Shown here: positions 7,995-15,359 of the stretch, one piece after another
Numbering within the stretch: position 1 is the first letter of the stretch
Layout of the letters: each line of letters starts with the position of its first letter
Assembly: GCA_023259925.1 (NCBI GenBank)
Contig: JALRDS010000049.1
Coordinates: forward strand, 1 to 35,609
Source: Candidatus Saccharimonadia bacterium
Lineage (GTDB): Bacteria > Patescibacteriota > Saccharimonadia > Saccharimonadales > Saccharimonadaceae
DNA: 35,609 nucleotides
Direction of reading: 5' to 3'
Made by a program: the position numbers and the translations under genes
The notes under the pieces: model-generated
What the model was told of the DNA's origin: nothing
The model's database searches: none
Seen by the model: only the letters and a program-made list of their open reading frames with translations

Positions 7995-8816
7995 CTAAAC
8001 TGCAATTGTTTTTCGCTTAAATAACAGCGCAGCGAGTGGCATTGCCACGGCTATTGAACCGATGCACCAAATAGTCGCAAGCCAGACACTATCATCGACT
8101 GGTTGATTTAACATGAGGGCACGCACTGATTCGATTACGTGTGTAATTGGCTGATTTTCAGCAAACGGCTTTATCCAACTAGCTAACGTTTCAGTTGGCG
8201 CAAACGCACCGGACGCAAAGGTGAGTGGAAATACAATCAAAAAACTCATCCACTGCACGCCCTCAACAGATTTTGCGAGGACTCCCATAATGGCGCTAAT
8301 CCAGCTAAAGGCTAAGGTAAACAATACTAAAATTCCAATAATCGCCATCCAGGCACCAAAATCAGCATCTGGCCTAAATCCAAAAAGCAACCCGGTAATA
8401 ACCATTACTACGGTAGAGATTGCATTCCTGAACACATCTGAAATTACGTGGCCATTAAGCACAGCTATGTTACTCATAGGTAAGCTCTTAAAGCGATCAA
8501 CTATTCCGCGTTGTAAGTCATTTGCAACGGCTATTGAAGTTGTTGTGGAGCCAAACGCAAGTGTTTGCACGATGATACCTGCCATTAAAAAGTCGATGTA
8601 CGAGATATCATCCGGAAGCGCTAACCCAACCGCATTAAACACTGCGGTGAATAATACCAAAAACATAATCGGCTGAAAGAATGTTCCGAGTAATTGGTCG
8701 GTGTTCCGCAAAATATACGTACTACTGCGTTTCACCATAAGCAAACTGTCGTACACGTTTGATATAAACTTCGGCCTACTAACAAACTCTAGTTCAACTG
8801 GCTGTTTCTGGCTCAT
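7995..8816 (-). CDS. ABC-2 type exporter permease (DrrB-like)
   Basis: 273 residues with about six membrane helices, including FLVLFTAVFNAVG, FLMAGIIVQTLAFG and a last one near IWCIGSIAVAMPLAALLF, as usual for DrrB/ABC-2 permeases. It overlaps the ATPase gene by 4 nt (ATGA), so the two form a coupled pair and together make a two-component exporter. Members export drugs, lipids or polysaccharides, and the substrate cannot be read from sequence. The charged segment QRGIVDRFKSLPMS is typical of the family. Confidence 0.9.
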   Translation of the reverse strand: MSQKQPVELEFVSRPKFISNVYDSLLMVKRSSTYILRNTDQLLGTFFQPIMFLVLFTAVFNAVGLALPDDISYIDFLMAGIIVQTLAFGSTTTSIAVANDLQRGIVDRFKSLPMSNIAVLNGHVISDVFRNAISTVVMVITGLLFGFRPDADFGAWMAIIGILVLFTLAFSWISAIMGVLAKSVEGVQWMSFLIVFPLTFASGAFAPTETLASWIKPFAENQPITHVIESVRALMLNQPVDDSVWLATIWCIGSIAVAMPLAALLFKRKTIAV

Positions 8817-9766
8817 AATTTTCCGCCTTTTTGATTGCTTTTGCCCGTTAGACTCAGGAACACATCATCAAGTGTTGGTTTATGAATTGCCATTGAGCTA
8901 ATGCTTACTTTCTCTTTCGTAAGAATAGCCAGCGCCTGTGCCACGTCTTTGTTGGTATCATTAATAATTAATGTCACAGTTAACTCTTTTTTGTTGCTAT
9001 CAACGACTAACTTGCCTAGTGCTCGTTCACCCGCTCTGAACTCTGTAAGTTTTTTGAACGTAAGCTCCAAGCGGTCTTTACCTACTTTTGCTTTTAGCTG
9101 CTTGGCGGTGCCCTCAGCAATTACCTTTCCGCCATCAATCACTACAATATTGTCGGCAAGTTGATCGGCTTCTTCTAAATATTGAGTGGTGAGCAAGATG
9201 GTTTTACCGTCTGCTTTCAACCTATTAATAATGTCCCACATAGCAATACGACTACGCGGGTCAAGCCCAGTAGTTGGTTCATCTAAAAAGATGATAGGTG
9301 GAGTTGCAATTAAGCTCACCGCCAAATCCAATCGCCTGCGCATACCACCAGAGTATGTCTTAACCGATCGTTTCCCTGCATCGACTAAATCAAACTGCTC
9401 AAGCAACTCATCTGCACGCAAGGTAGCACTACGTTTTGTTAAACGATAAAGCTGGCCCATCATTATGAGGTTTTCCCGGCCAGTTAGGATTTCATCTACA
9501 GCAGCGGATTGTCCAGTAAGACCTATCACCGCCCGCACCTTATCAGGGGACAGGGCAACATCGTGCCCCTCTATTGTTACGGTACCCGCATCGAAGCCAA
9601 GTAGCGTACTCATTATACGAACTGTAGTCGTTTTACCCGCACCGTTTGGCCCTAATATCGCCAGCATTGTGCCGCGCTTAACGGTTAAATCAACCCCGCG
9701 AAGAACTTGGTTTTTACCATATGACTTTCTAAGTCCTTTTACCGTAATGGCTGCTTCTGAAGTCAT
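8813..9766 (-). CDS. ABC transporter ATPase (DrrA-like)
   Basis: About 317 residues. Walker A is GPNGAGKTT, the signature is YSGGMRRRLDLA, Walker B is PIIFLDEPTTGLDPRSR, and the switch is ILLTTQYLEEADQ. A C-terminal extension of about 80 residues with the DrrA-type ending PTLDDVFLSLTG is present. ATG 9766 has an AAGGAG site 4 nt upstream. An earlier open ATG at 9814 lies upstream of a TGCTACACT -10 box and is unlikely. It powers the permease encoded by the overlapping downstream gene. The membership in the antibiotic/lipid export group is secure and the substrate unknown. Confidence 0.93.
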   Translation of the reverse strand: MTSEAAITVKGLRKSYGKNQVLRGVDLTVKRGTMLAILGPNGAGKTTTVRIMSTLLGFDAGTVTIEGHDVALSPDKVRAVIGLTGQSAAVDEILTGRENLIMMGQLYRLTKRSATLRADELLEQFDLVDAGKRSVKTYSGGMRRRLDLAVSLIATPPIIFLDEPTTGLDPRSRIAMWDIINRLKADGKTILLTTQYLEEADQLADNIVVIDGGKVIAEGTAKQLKAKVGKDRLELTFKKLTEFRAGERALGKLVVDSNKKELTVTLIINDTNKDVAQALAILTKEKVSISSMAIHKPTLDDVFLSLTGKSNQKGGKL

Positions 9767-9797
9767 AGCTCTCCTTAGCACTGATGAATATATTTTT

Positions 9798-9806
9798 AGT
9801 GTAGCA
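9798..9806 (-). promoter_or_regulatory. Extended -10 promoter of the ABC operon
   Basis: On the minus strand TGCTACACT lies about 31 nt upstream of ATG 9766, giving a short leader that carries the AAGGAG ribosome-binding site. It contrasts with the leaderless starts elsewhere in the window. Confidence 0.5.
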
Positions 9807-9823
9807 CCGTTCAATAAATATGG

Positions 9824-10288
9824 TTAGCTTCGCGTCACCTTCACCATACTTGGGCGCATCACTACGCCGTCAACCTTGTAACCTGACTGGAGTTCCTCGG
9901 CAATCACTTCGTTCTCACCTTCTGCGTCTTCGTCAAATTGCACCGCTTCGTGCAAGTCAGGATTGAATACTGTTCCGGCAGTCGCTTCAATGCGAGCAAC
10001 TCCCATGTCCGCTAGTGACTTTTCAAGATTCTTACTCAGCTTAACCACACTACTAGCCCAGGTGTTATCAGCCAACTCTTCAGGCATATGTGAAATCGCC
10101 CGTTCAATGTTATCAACAACTGGAAGTAGCTTCATAATTGCGCCAGCACGGCCCGAAGCACGAGACATCTCTTTCTCTTGCTCAACACGCTTTCTGTAAT
10201 TTTCAAAATCAGCTCGCGTGCGCTGCAAGTCGAGCGTTAATTCTCCTACTTGCTGCTCTAGTTCTTCCTGCTTTTTACTTTTAGCCAT
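9824..10288 (-). CDS. grpE: Nucleotide exchange factor GrpE
   Basis: 154 residues. A long N-terminal coiled-coil (EELEQQVGELTLDLQRTRADFENYRKR region) is followed by the GrpE head with LLPVVDNIERA and the end segment FNPDLHEAV, then a beta-part closing with GYKVDGVVMRPSMVKV. GrpE releases ADP from DnaK in the cytoplasm. It is a little shorter than the E. coli protein (197 aa) because the N-terminal tail is reduced. It follows hrcA and the small peptide gene on the same strand and should share the CIRCE-controlled promoter. Confidence 0.96.
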   Translation of the reverse strand: MAKSKKQEELEQQVGELTLDLQRTRADFENYRKRVEQEKEMSRASGRAGAIMKLLPVVDNIERAISHMPEELADNTWASSVVKLSKNLEKSLADMGVARIEATAGTVFNPDLHEAVQFDEDAEGENEVIAEELQSGYKVDGVVMRPSMVKVTRS

Positions 10289-10290
10289 TG

Positions 10291-10425
10291 TTAAAACATC
10301 CCCAAAATTCCATTAATTAAACTAATAATTGCATTTACGATTGCTGAAATGATCGTAACAATCGCACTTACAATTGCACCAATTATCCGAACAATCCCAT
10401 CGGTTAGTGCAGTAATAATTTCCAT
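10291..10425 (-). CDS. 44-residue hydrophobic heptad-patterned peptide
   Basis: An open frame of 45 codons, including the stop, fills the gap between hrcA and grpE. Its ATG (10425) comes one base after the hrcA stop, and its TAA ends two bases before the grpE ATG. A GGAGG lies 11 nt upstream of the ATG, inside the hrcA end. The peptide starts MEIITALTDG and continues as one long Ile/Val/Ala stretch in seven-residue units such as IVSAIVT and IISAIVN, with Ser, Thr, Asn, Gly and Ala at repeated positions. It has one Arg and only two acidic residues. It could be a membrane helix or an amphipathic, self-associating peptide. I know no named family. The tight fit between the two genes supports it being translated. 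Confidence 0.65.
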   Translation of the reverse strand: MEIITALTDGIVRIIGAIVSAIVTIISAIVNAIISLINGILGMF

Positions 10426-10426
10426 A

Positions 10427-11131
10427 CTATAAAACCTCCTCTAGCATTGCGCCGGTTTGACGCACTAAACGCATTACCCTTGCGTAGCTTTGCCTGGTTG
10501 GGCCAAGCACTCCTATGTAGCTTCGATCAGAATACGGTGATCGAAACCTACTTATTATGAGCGTTGCGCCACTACTCTTGCCGATTGGATTCTCGCTTCC
10601 AATAAATACATTCAGCGGCTCATTCGGTGCTGCTTCTCTTAGCCACGGTTCAAGGTTGTCGAGCAAGCGTGCAACACTCTGCGCGTTAGTCCCCTGCAAA
10701 AATTCTGGCTGACTGAACAGATTGCCCATGCCGCTTATGTATAACTCGTCACCAATGGTGGCTAGTCCTAAATTCTGTGTCAAATCCACAAGACTATCCA
10801 CCGCAGAACGAATTGCCCTGTCAGATCTTGTACCGTGAGTCGATACCCTTGCCTCAATCGCCCTCGCGCTACGATCAAGCTCATCAACGGTATCTGCCCT
10901 GTTAGTTAACAAATTCACATAAAAGCGATAGCCTTTGTCTGTAGGGATACGCCCCGCACTCGTGTGTGGCTGCGCAATTAGCCCAAGCTCTTCTAGCTTT
11001 GCCATTTCACTACGGACTGTTGCGCTCGACACGTTGAATAGCTTAGCAAGCGTAACACTGCCAACCGGCACCGCTACTTCCGCATACTGTTCAATGATTG
11101 CCGTTAAGATTGCAATTTGACGCTCTGTCAT
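10427..11131 (-). CDS. hrcA: Heat-inducible transcription repressor HrcA (short form)
   Basis: A 234-residue repressor that binds CIRCE and shuts off chaperone genes. The N-terminal winged helix-turn-helix is clear (TERQIAILTAIIEQYAEVAVPVGS, with VSSATVRSEMAKLEELGLI as recognition region), followed by the family segment QPHTSAGRIPTDKGYRFYV. The C-terminal half keeps IGSENP and IGVLGPTRQSYARVMRLV. Usual HrcA proteins are about 340 residues, so roughly 100 residues of the central dimerisation/insert region are missing. The start ATG lies 7 nt after a TATAAT box. The gene heads the hrcA-peptide-grpE operon and is probably autoregulated by the CIRCE upstream. Confidence 0.95.
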   Translation of the reverse strand: MTERQIAILTAIIEQYAEVAVPVGSVTLAKLFNVSSATVRSEMAKLEELGLIAQPHTSAGRIPTDKGYRFYVNLLTNRADTVDELDRSARAIEARVSTHGTRSDRAIRSAVDSLVDLTQNLGLATIGDELYISGMGNLFSQPEFLQGTNAQSVARLLDNLEPWLREAAPNEPLNVFIGSENPIGKSSGATLIISRFRSPYSDRSYIGVLGPTRQSYARVMRLVRQTGAMLEEVL

Positions 11132-11138
11132 AGAGTCA

Positions 11139-11168
11139 ATTATAGCGAATAATTGGCACTCTGGTCAA
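11139..11168 (-). promoter_or_regulatory. hrcA operon promoter (leaderless)
   Basis: On the minus strand TTGACC (11163-11168), an 18-nt spacer and consensus TATAAT (11139-11144). The -10 ends 7 nt before ATG 11131, so the mRNA should begin at or beside the start codon. The -35 lies inside the CIRCE spacer. Confidence 0.75.
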
Positions 11169-11179
11169 ATGAGTGCTAG
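11153..11179. promoter_or_regulatory. CIRCE operator of hrcA operon
   Basis: TTGGCACTC, a 9-nt spacer and GAGTGCTAG. Each arm has one change from consensus. The right arm overlaps the last codon and stop of the gmk-like gene. Its position over the -35 fits HrcA autoregulation. Confidence 0.9.
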
Positions 11180-11889
11180 GGGCGAGCCTTCAGCTCTTCC
11201 AAAATATCTCGCGCTACCAATCGCGCCTCATCATCTTCCCTACGAAAATGGTCCGAAGCATGAGCAATCTCGCTGGCCGAGGCGACACTTCTCTGCAAAT
11301 CATCATTAATAACAAAATGATAGTATGGTACGCGTAATGCTGATTCCAGCTCTTTAATTGCACTACTGCGTCGCTTTGGCCACTCAGCTTCGAACGCTTC
11401 GGCTGTAGTATACCGTTTTGCCAAACGTTCACGCCATGTTTCATAGCTCGGCGGTAGAATGAACAGTGCTACTATACGCTGTGACAATTGCTTATATTCA
11501 GCAACACCTTGTACGTCTATATCGGTAATTGAAATCTTACCTGCATCCTGGCCTACTTTAATTGCTGCAGCCGTTGTACCGTACAACGTATCTCCGTGAA
11601 CACTTTTCACTTCCACAAACGCTTTTTCCTGCATTAAGTATCGAGCTTCATCGAGAGATATAAAGTTATACTCTCTGCCATCTTGCTCTAAAATGCCATT
11701 ATTCATTCGTGGCTGCCTAGTAGTATGCGAAACAATGTCTGCAAAGTCTGTACTTTTTAATAGCTCGTGTTTTATCGTATCTTTGCCGGCACCTGCAATA
11801 CCAACAAGTAGCGCGATTCTTGAGGAGCGAACTAAAGAAACTGTTGCTTCGTTTGGTTCGTAGTTGTTAACAAGCTTTTCTAAATCCAT
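11176..11889 (-). CDS. gmk: Guanylate kinase-like protein
   Basis: 237 residues. A P-loop GIAGAGKDT begins near residue 30 after an extra N-terminal stretch of about 25 residues. SHTTRQPR and DGREYNFIS match the GMP-binding segments of guanylate kinase, and VHGDTLYGT matches the family's HGxxYGT motif. Guanylate kinase makes GDP from GMP. The P-loop has Asp where most guanylate kinases have Ser (GKST becomes GKDT), and the C-terminus is longer than usual, so the substrate may be altered. It diverges from the GT-C gene with overlapping promoter regions. It could be a paralogue of the essential gmk. Confidence 0.8.
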   Translation of the reverse strand: MDLEKLVNNYEPNEATVSLVRSSRIALLVGIAGAGKDTIKHELLKSTDFADIVSHTTRQPRMNNGILEQDGREYNFISLDEARYLMQEKAFVEVKSVHGDTLYGTTAAAIKVGQDAGKISITDIDVQGVAEYKQLSQRIVALFILPPSYETWRERLAKRYTTAEAFEAEWPKRRSSAIKELESALRVPYYHFVINDDLQRSVASASEIAHASDHFRREDDEARLVARDILEELKARP

Positions 11890-11894
11890 ACCCT

Positions 11895-11903
11895 ATTCTA
11901 TCA
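11895..11903 (-). promoter_or_regulatory. Extended -10 promoter of gmk-like gene
   Basis: On the minus strand TGATAGAAT ends 5 nt before ATG 11889. It is back to back with the plus-strand -10 at 11909-11914. Confidence 0.5.
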
Positions 11904-11905
11904 TT

Positions 11906-11914
11906 TGCTATACT
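11906..11914 (+). promoter_or_regulatory. Extended -10 promoter of GT-C gene
   Basis: TGCTATACT ends 7 nt before GTG 11922 and forms a compact divergent pair with the gmk-like promoter. The mRNA would start at the GTG. Confidence 0.65.
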
Positions 11915-11921
11915 GCAAGTA

Positions 11922-13439
11922 GTGAAACAACTTTCTATTCTCAGTACAAAGTTCTATGCATTCTTAGGTACAAATTATTTCTTTTATGCATCGCTTGGCT
12001 TTTTCCTCATAGGTGTTCTATGGATGCTGCTCGCCAGTTTATACCCCATGGCATTCGATGAAGAGTTTCACTTAGGGCTCATACAAATTTATAGTACCAG
12101 TCTTATCCCTTATGGCATCGAAACTAATTCGAACATGGCCCAGTATGGCGCCGCAACTGCCGACCCTTCTTACTTGTTCCACTATCTACTCAGTTGGCCC
12201 TACCGAATTCTGGTTACAATGCAGCTACCAATCGAGGTAGTTATTATCGTTCTACGACTCATCAGCCTTGGTTTTATTATTGGATCACTCTTTATCTACA
12301 GACTTTTTTTAGAAGAGGCAGGCGCGTCTCGTCGAGTGTCAAACCTGACTTTAGCCGTCTTCATGTTTATTCCAACATTCGCTATGCTTGCAGCACAAAT
12401 AAACTACGACAGCTTGTTACTGCTAATTGTAGCTATATGCTGCTTACTGACCATTCGGATGACAAAACATGTCAAACAATACAAACAATTTCCAGCTAAA
12501 GAAACATGGCTTCTAGCGCTCTTCGTATTGATTGGGTTGCCAGTCAAAAACGCATTCCTGCCGCTGGCGGTAGGCTTCTTTCTATGGACTATAGCGTTAG
12601 TTCTATTTACACGATATAAACTATCGCAGCCGTTCAGTCGGCTACTGCATCGGTTTTACGCAGGCACGAAAGCACTTTCAAAAAACGCGAAAATAACCCT
12701 CAGTATATTTGGCATGCTCGGTATTTTCTTTTCTGCCCATTATGTAACAAACTTTATAAGCTACGGCACTCCATTCCCGAGATGTGATGATGTATTCTCC
12801 AAACAAGCGTGTACTGCATACGGGCCATGGAATAGAAACCAACAACTTGCGCAAAACCTTGATTCAAACTTTCAGCCAAAATCAATACCACTCTATATTA
12901 CTCGTGACTGGCTACCAGGCATGGCTCAGCGACTCACGTTTGCTGTAGCCGGCAAGTCAAATAGTTTCCAAACAAAGCAACCATTTTTACTTGTTCTCAA
13001 TGGATATATTATCTTCTCAGTAATAGGCGCCCTGTTTCTTGGCTACCAACTGTTAGTCAATCGCAAGATATCTATGCTCTTACTGCTAACAGTTCTTCTC
13101 ACTACGTTATACTGTGGTATTCTTATCTATCAATTATATGGCTCGTACTTAAAAACAGGCGTGCCCGTTGCGATTAATGGACGTTACTTGCTACCACTAC
13201 TTCCACTCGCCGGCGCGGTATTGATTCAAGCTTTTAGTCTCAGTTTTCGCCGTGTACCTACATATATCAAGTCAATTACCGCTATTACGATTCTCCTATT
13301 TTTCAGTGTAATAGGCGCCGGCTGGGCTACCTATATTATCTCGGCGGAAGCACATTGGTTCTGGCCTGGTCTTGCGCAGTCAACCCACCAAATTCTACAA
13401 CCATTGCTCGATACACTAACTATTCAATTAAAAAATTAG
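11922..13439 (+). CDS. Multi-pass membrane protein, GT-C glycosyltransferase-like
   Basis: 505 residues with about ten or more hydrophobic helices. After the first helix comes an outside loop with an acidic pair (MAFDEEFHLG near residue 45), the place and pattern of the catalytic Asp/Glu in GT-C and DUF2142-type transferases, which use polyprenyl-phosphate sugars. AAQINYDSLLLL near residue 165 matches the NxDxL pattern of that group. A large outer loop around residues 285-330 holds two Cys (FPRCDDVF, KQACTAYG). The start is GTG 11922, 7 nt after the -10 box. The gene stands alone. A role in cell-surface glycosylation is an inference. Confidence 0.7.
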   Translation: MKQLSILSTKFYAFLGTNYFFYASLGFFLIGVLWMLLASLYPMAFDEEFHLGLIQIYSTSLIPYGIETNSNMAQYGAATADPSYLFHYLLSWPYRILVTMQLPIEVVIIVLRLISLGFIIGSLFIYRLFLEEAGASRRVSNLTLAVFMFIPTFAMLAAQINYDSLLLLIVAICCLLTIRMTKHVKQYKQFPAKETWLLALFVLIGLPVKNAFLPLAVGFFLWTIALVLFTRYKLSQPFSRLLHRFYAGTKALSKNAKITLSIFGMLGIFFSAHYVTNFISYGTPFPRCDDVFSKQACTAYGPWNRNQQLAQNLDSNFQPKSIPLYITRDWLPGMAQRLTFAVAGKSNSFQTKQPFLLVLNGYIIFSVIGALFLGYQLLVNRKISMLLLLTVLLTTLYCGILIYQLYGSYLKTGVPVAINGRYLLPLLPLAGAVLIQAFSLSFRRVPTYIKSITAITILLFFSVIGAGWATYIISAEAHWFWPGLAQSTHQILQPLLDTLTIQLKN

Positions 13440-13495
13440 TCGCGCTTCAGCATAACGGTAAAAGCCTCAGACGGGATATCGACTTTACCGAACCG
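13436..13495 (-). pseudogene. Duplicated 3' end of lepA
   Basis: Sixty bases match the end of lepA (13581-13640) at 54 positions, offset by 145. Read on the minus strand both give the same 19 residues, RFGKVDIPSEAFTVMLKRD, and a stop. All six differences are at third codon positions: five are synonymous and one swaps TAG for TAA. Similarity stops abruptly at 13495. The copy overlaps the stop codon of the GT-C gene. It has no start and cannot make a useful protein. Confidence 0.85.
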
Positions 13496-13505
13496 CAAAT
13501 GATGA

Positions 13506-13552
13506 GGAGGGGCTCACCCCTCCACTTCGGTTTTGGAAATTAATTCCAAACC
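13506..13552 (+). terminator. Tandem hairpins, possible terminator
   Basis: A 7-bp G/C stem (GGAGGGG at 13506-13512 with CCCCTCC at 13517-13523) is followed by a second stem (13529-13552: GGTTTTGGAA with TTCCAAACC, one bulge). Both lie between the convergent GT-C gene and lepA. T-runs are short, so termination is plausible but not proven. A 10-bp palindrome AGACGCGTCT follows at 13569-13578. Confidence 0.4.
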
Positions 13553-13580
13553 ACGTACCACCCCCTAAAGACGCGTCTAG

Positions 13581-15359
13581 CTAGTCGCGCTTTAGCATAA
13601 CGGTAAATGCCTCAGAGGGGATATCAACTTTTCCGAACCGCTTCATGCGCTTTTTACCTTTGGCTTGTTTTGCGAGAACTTTCTTTTTACGAGAAACGTC
13701 GCCACCGTAAAGGCCTGTGGTCACATCTTTACGATAGGCACTCACATCCTCACGAGCAATAAACTTTCCACCTATTGCGGCCTGCAAACTTACCTGAAAG
13801 TTTTGGCGGGGAATAACCTCTTTGAGCTTTTTAACTGTCTCGCGGCCTAAGCTTACGCTTTCAGAGCGGTGAGCCATCACACTTAATGCATCAACAATTT
13901 CACCTGCAACATAAAAATCAACCTTCACTAAGTCTTCTGCGCGATACCCACTAAGTTCATAGTTAAAGCTCCCGTAGCCGCTCGTAACAGATTTCAATTG
14001 GTCATAGAAGTCAGTGAGTAAGTTGGCTAGGGGTGCATCAAAACTAATCAGGGCACGTTCATCTATGTAACTTAAGTTCTTCTGGAGTCCACGTTTCGAT
14101 ACGATCAACTGAATCACTGCTCCAATATATTCCGTCGGCACCACAATTTCGCCCTTAATCCAGGGCTCACGAATCTCAGTAATTTTTGTTACGAGCGGTA
14201 AATCAGAAGCCGATTTTATACTCAGCTCTTCGTCATCCGTCATGGTGATTTGATAGTCAGTACTAGGGTTCGTTACCACTAAATCAAGATCATACTCGCG
14301 CTCGAGGCGCTCACGGATAATATCCATATGAAGCAGCCCTAAGAATCCAATGCGAACACCAAAGCCTAATACTGGTGAGTTTTCCGGCTCAAATTGCAAA
14401 GCAGAGTCGCTCATAGCCAGTTTTTCTATGGCGTCTTTTAAGTCGTTATAGTCTTCATTCGAAACGGGGAAAAACCCAGCGTACACAAATGGACGAACAT
14501 TTTGATAACCCGGCAGCGGTGAATCAGAGTGGTGTCGCTTAACGGTAATAGTATCGCCAACTTTCGCGTCTCGAGTCGTTTTTAAGTTCGTAACAATATA
14601 ACCGATTTCACCAGTAGCCAGCGAGTCAGTTGACTTCATGGTTGGCTGCAGTGCACCTACTTCAAGCGCTAAACCATGAGCTCCGGTTGCTAGCATCTCT
14701 ATTGTGTCGCCTTTCTTGATTGAGCCATCTACTGTTCGTGTGTACAGTATAACGCCACGGTAGTCGTCGTAGTAACTATCGAAAATCAACGCTCGCGTGG
14801 CTTCGTTACTATTGCCACTCGGCGGGGCTACTCTATCTACGACAGCAGATAGCACTTCAGGCACCCCATCACCAGTCTTTGCACTAATTTTTAAAATATC
14901 AGATTCTTCACAGCCAAGTAAATTAATCACTTGAGCGGTCACTCGTGGTACATCTGCAGCGGGCAAGTCCACCTTATTGAGTACCGGAATAATTGTTAGG
15001 TTTGCTTCCATTGCAAGATAGACATTAGCAAGTGTTTGGGCCTGAATACCTTGGCTCGCGTCGACCACTAAAATGGCACCCTCACATGCTTCAAGGCTTC
15101 TGCTCACCTCATAACTAAAGTCAACATGCCCGGGCGTATCAATAAGATTTAGTTGATATTCACCATGCTGCATTCGCACCGGAGCTAGCTTAATCGTAAT
15201 CCCCTTTTCACGTTCCAAATCCATACTATCCAGGAGCTGGCTTTTCATATCCCTTTTATTCACAGTACCGGTTATTTCTAGTAGCCTGTCAGCAAGCGTT
15301 GACTTACCGTGATCAATGTGGGCAATGATACAAAAATTTCTGATATTATTCTTCGTCAT
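13581..15359 (-). CDS. lepA: Elongation factor 4 (LepA)
   Basis: 592 residues, the usual length. G1 is AHIDHGKST near residue 13, G3 is DTPGHVDF, G4 is NKVDL and G5 is SAKTG. The C-terminal LepA-specific part, with the lysine-rich GGDVSRKKKVLAKQAKGKKRMK, is complete. LepA is a ribosome-bound GTPase that acts on stalled or badly translocated ribosomes or in initiation. The start overlaps murJ by 4 nt (ATGA), so lepA is the last gene of the ftsH-murJ-lepA operon. Its last 20 codons are copied 145 bp downstream. Confidence 0.98.
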   Translation of the reverse strand: MTKNNIRNFCIIAHIDHGKSTLADRLLEITGTVNKRDMKSQLLDSMDLEREKGITIKLAPVRMQHGEYQLNLIDTPGHVDFSYEVSRSLEACEGAILVVDASQGIQAQTLANVYLAMEANLTIIPVLNKVDLPAADVPRVTAQVINLLGCEESDILKISAKTGDGVPEVLSAVVDRVAPPSGNSNEATRALIFDSYYDDYRGVILYTRTVDGSIKKGDTIEMLATGAHGLALEVGALQPTMKSTDSLATGEIGYIVTNLKTTRDAKVGDTITVKRHHSDSPLPGYQNVRPFVYAGFFPVSNEDYNDLKDAIEKLAMSDSALQFEPENSPVLGFGVRIGFLGLLHMDIIRERLEREYDLDLVVTNPSTDYQITMTDDEELSIKSASDLPLVTKITEIREPWIKGEIVVPTEYIGAVIQLIVSKRGLQKNLSYIDERALISFDAPLANLLTDFYDQLKSVTSGYGSFNYELSGYRAEDLVKVDFYVAGEIVDALSVMAHRSESVSLGRETVKKLKEVIPRQNFQVSLQAAIGGKFIAREDVSAYRKDVTTGLYGGDVSRKKKVLAKQAKGKKRMKRFGKVDIPSEAFTVMLKRD

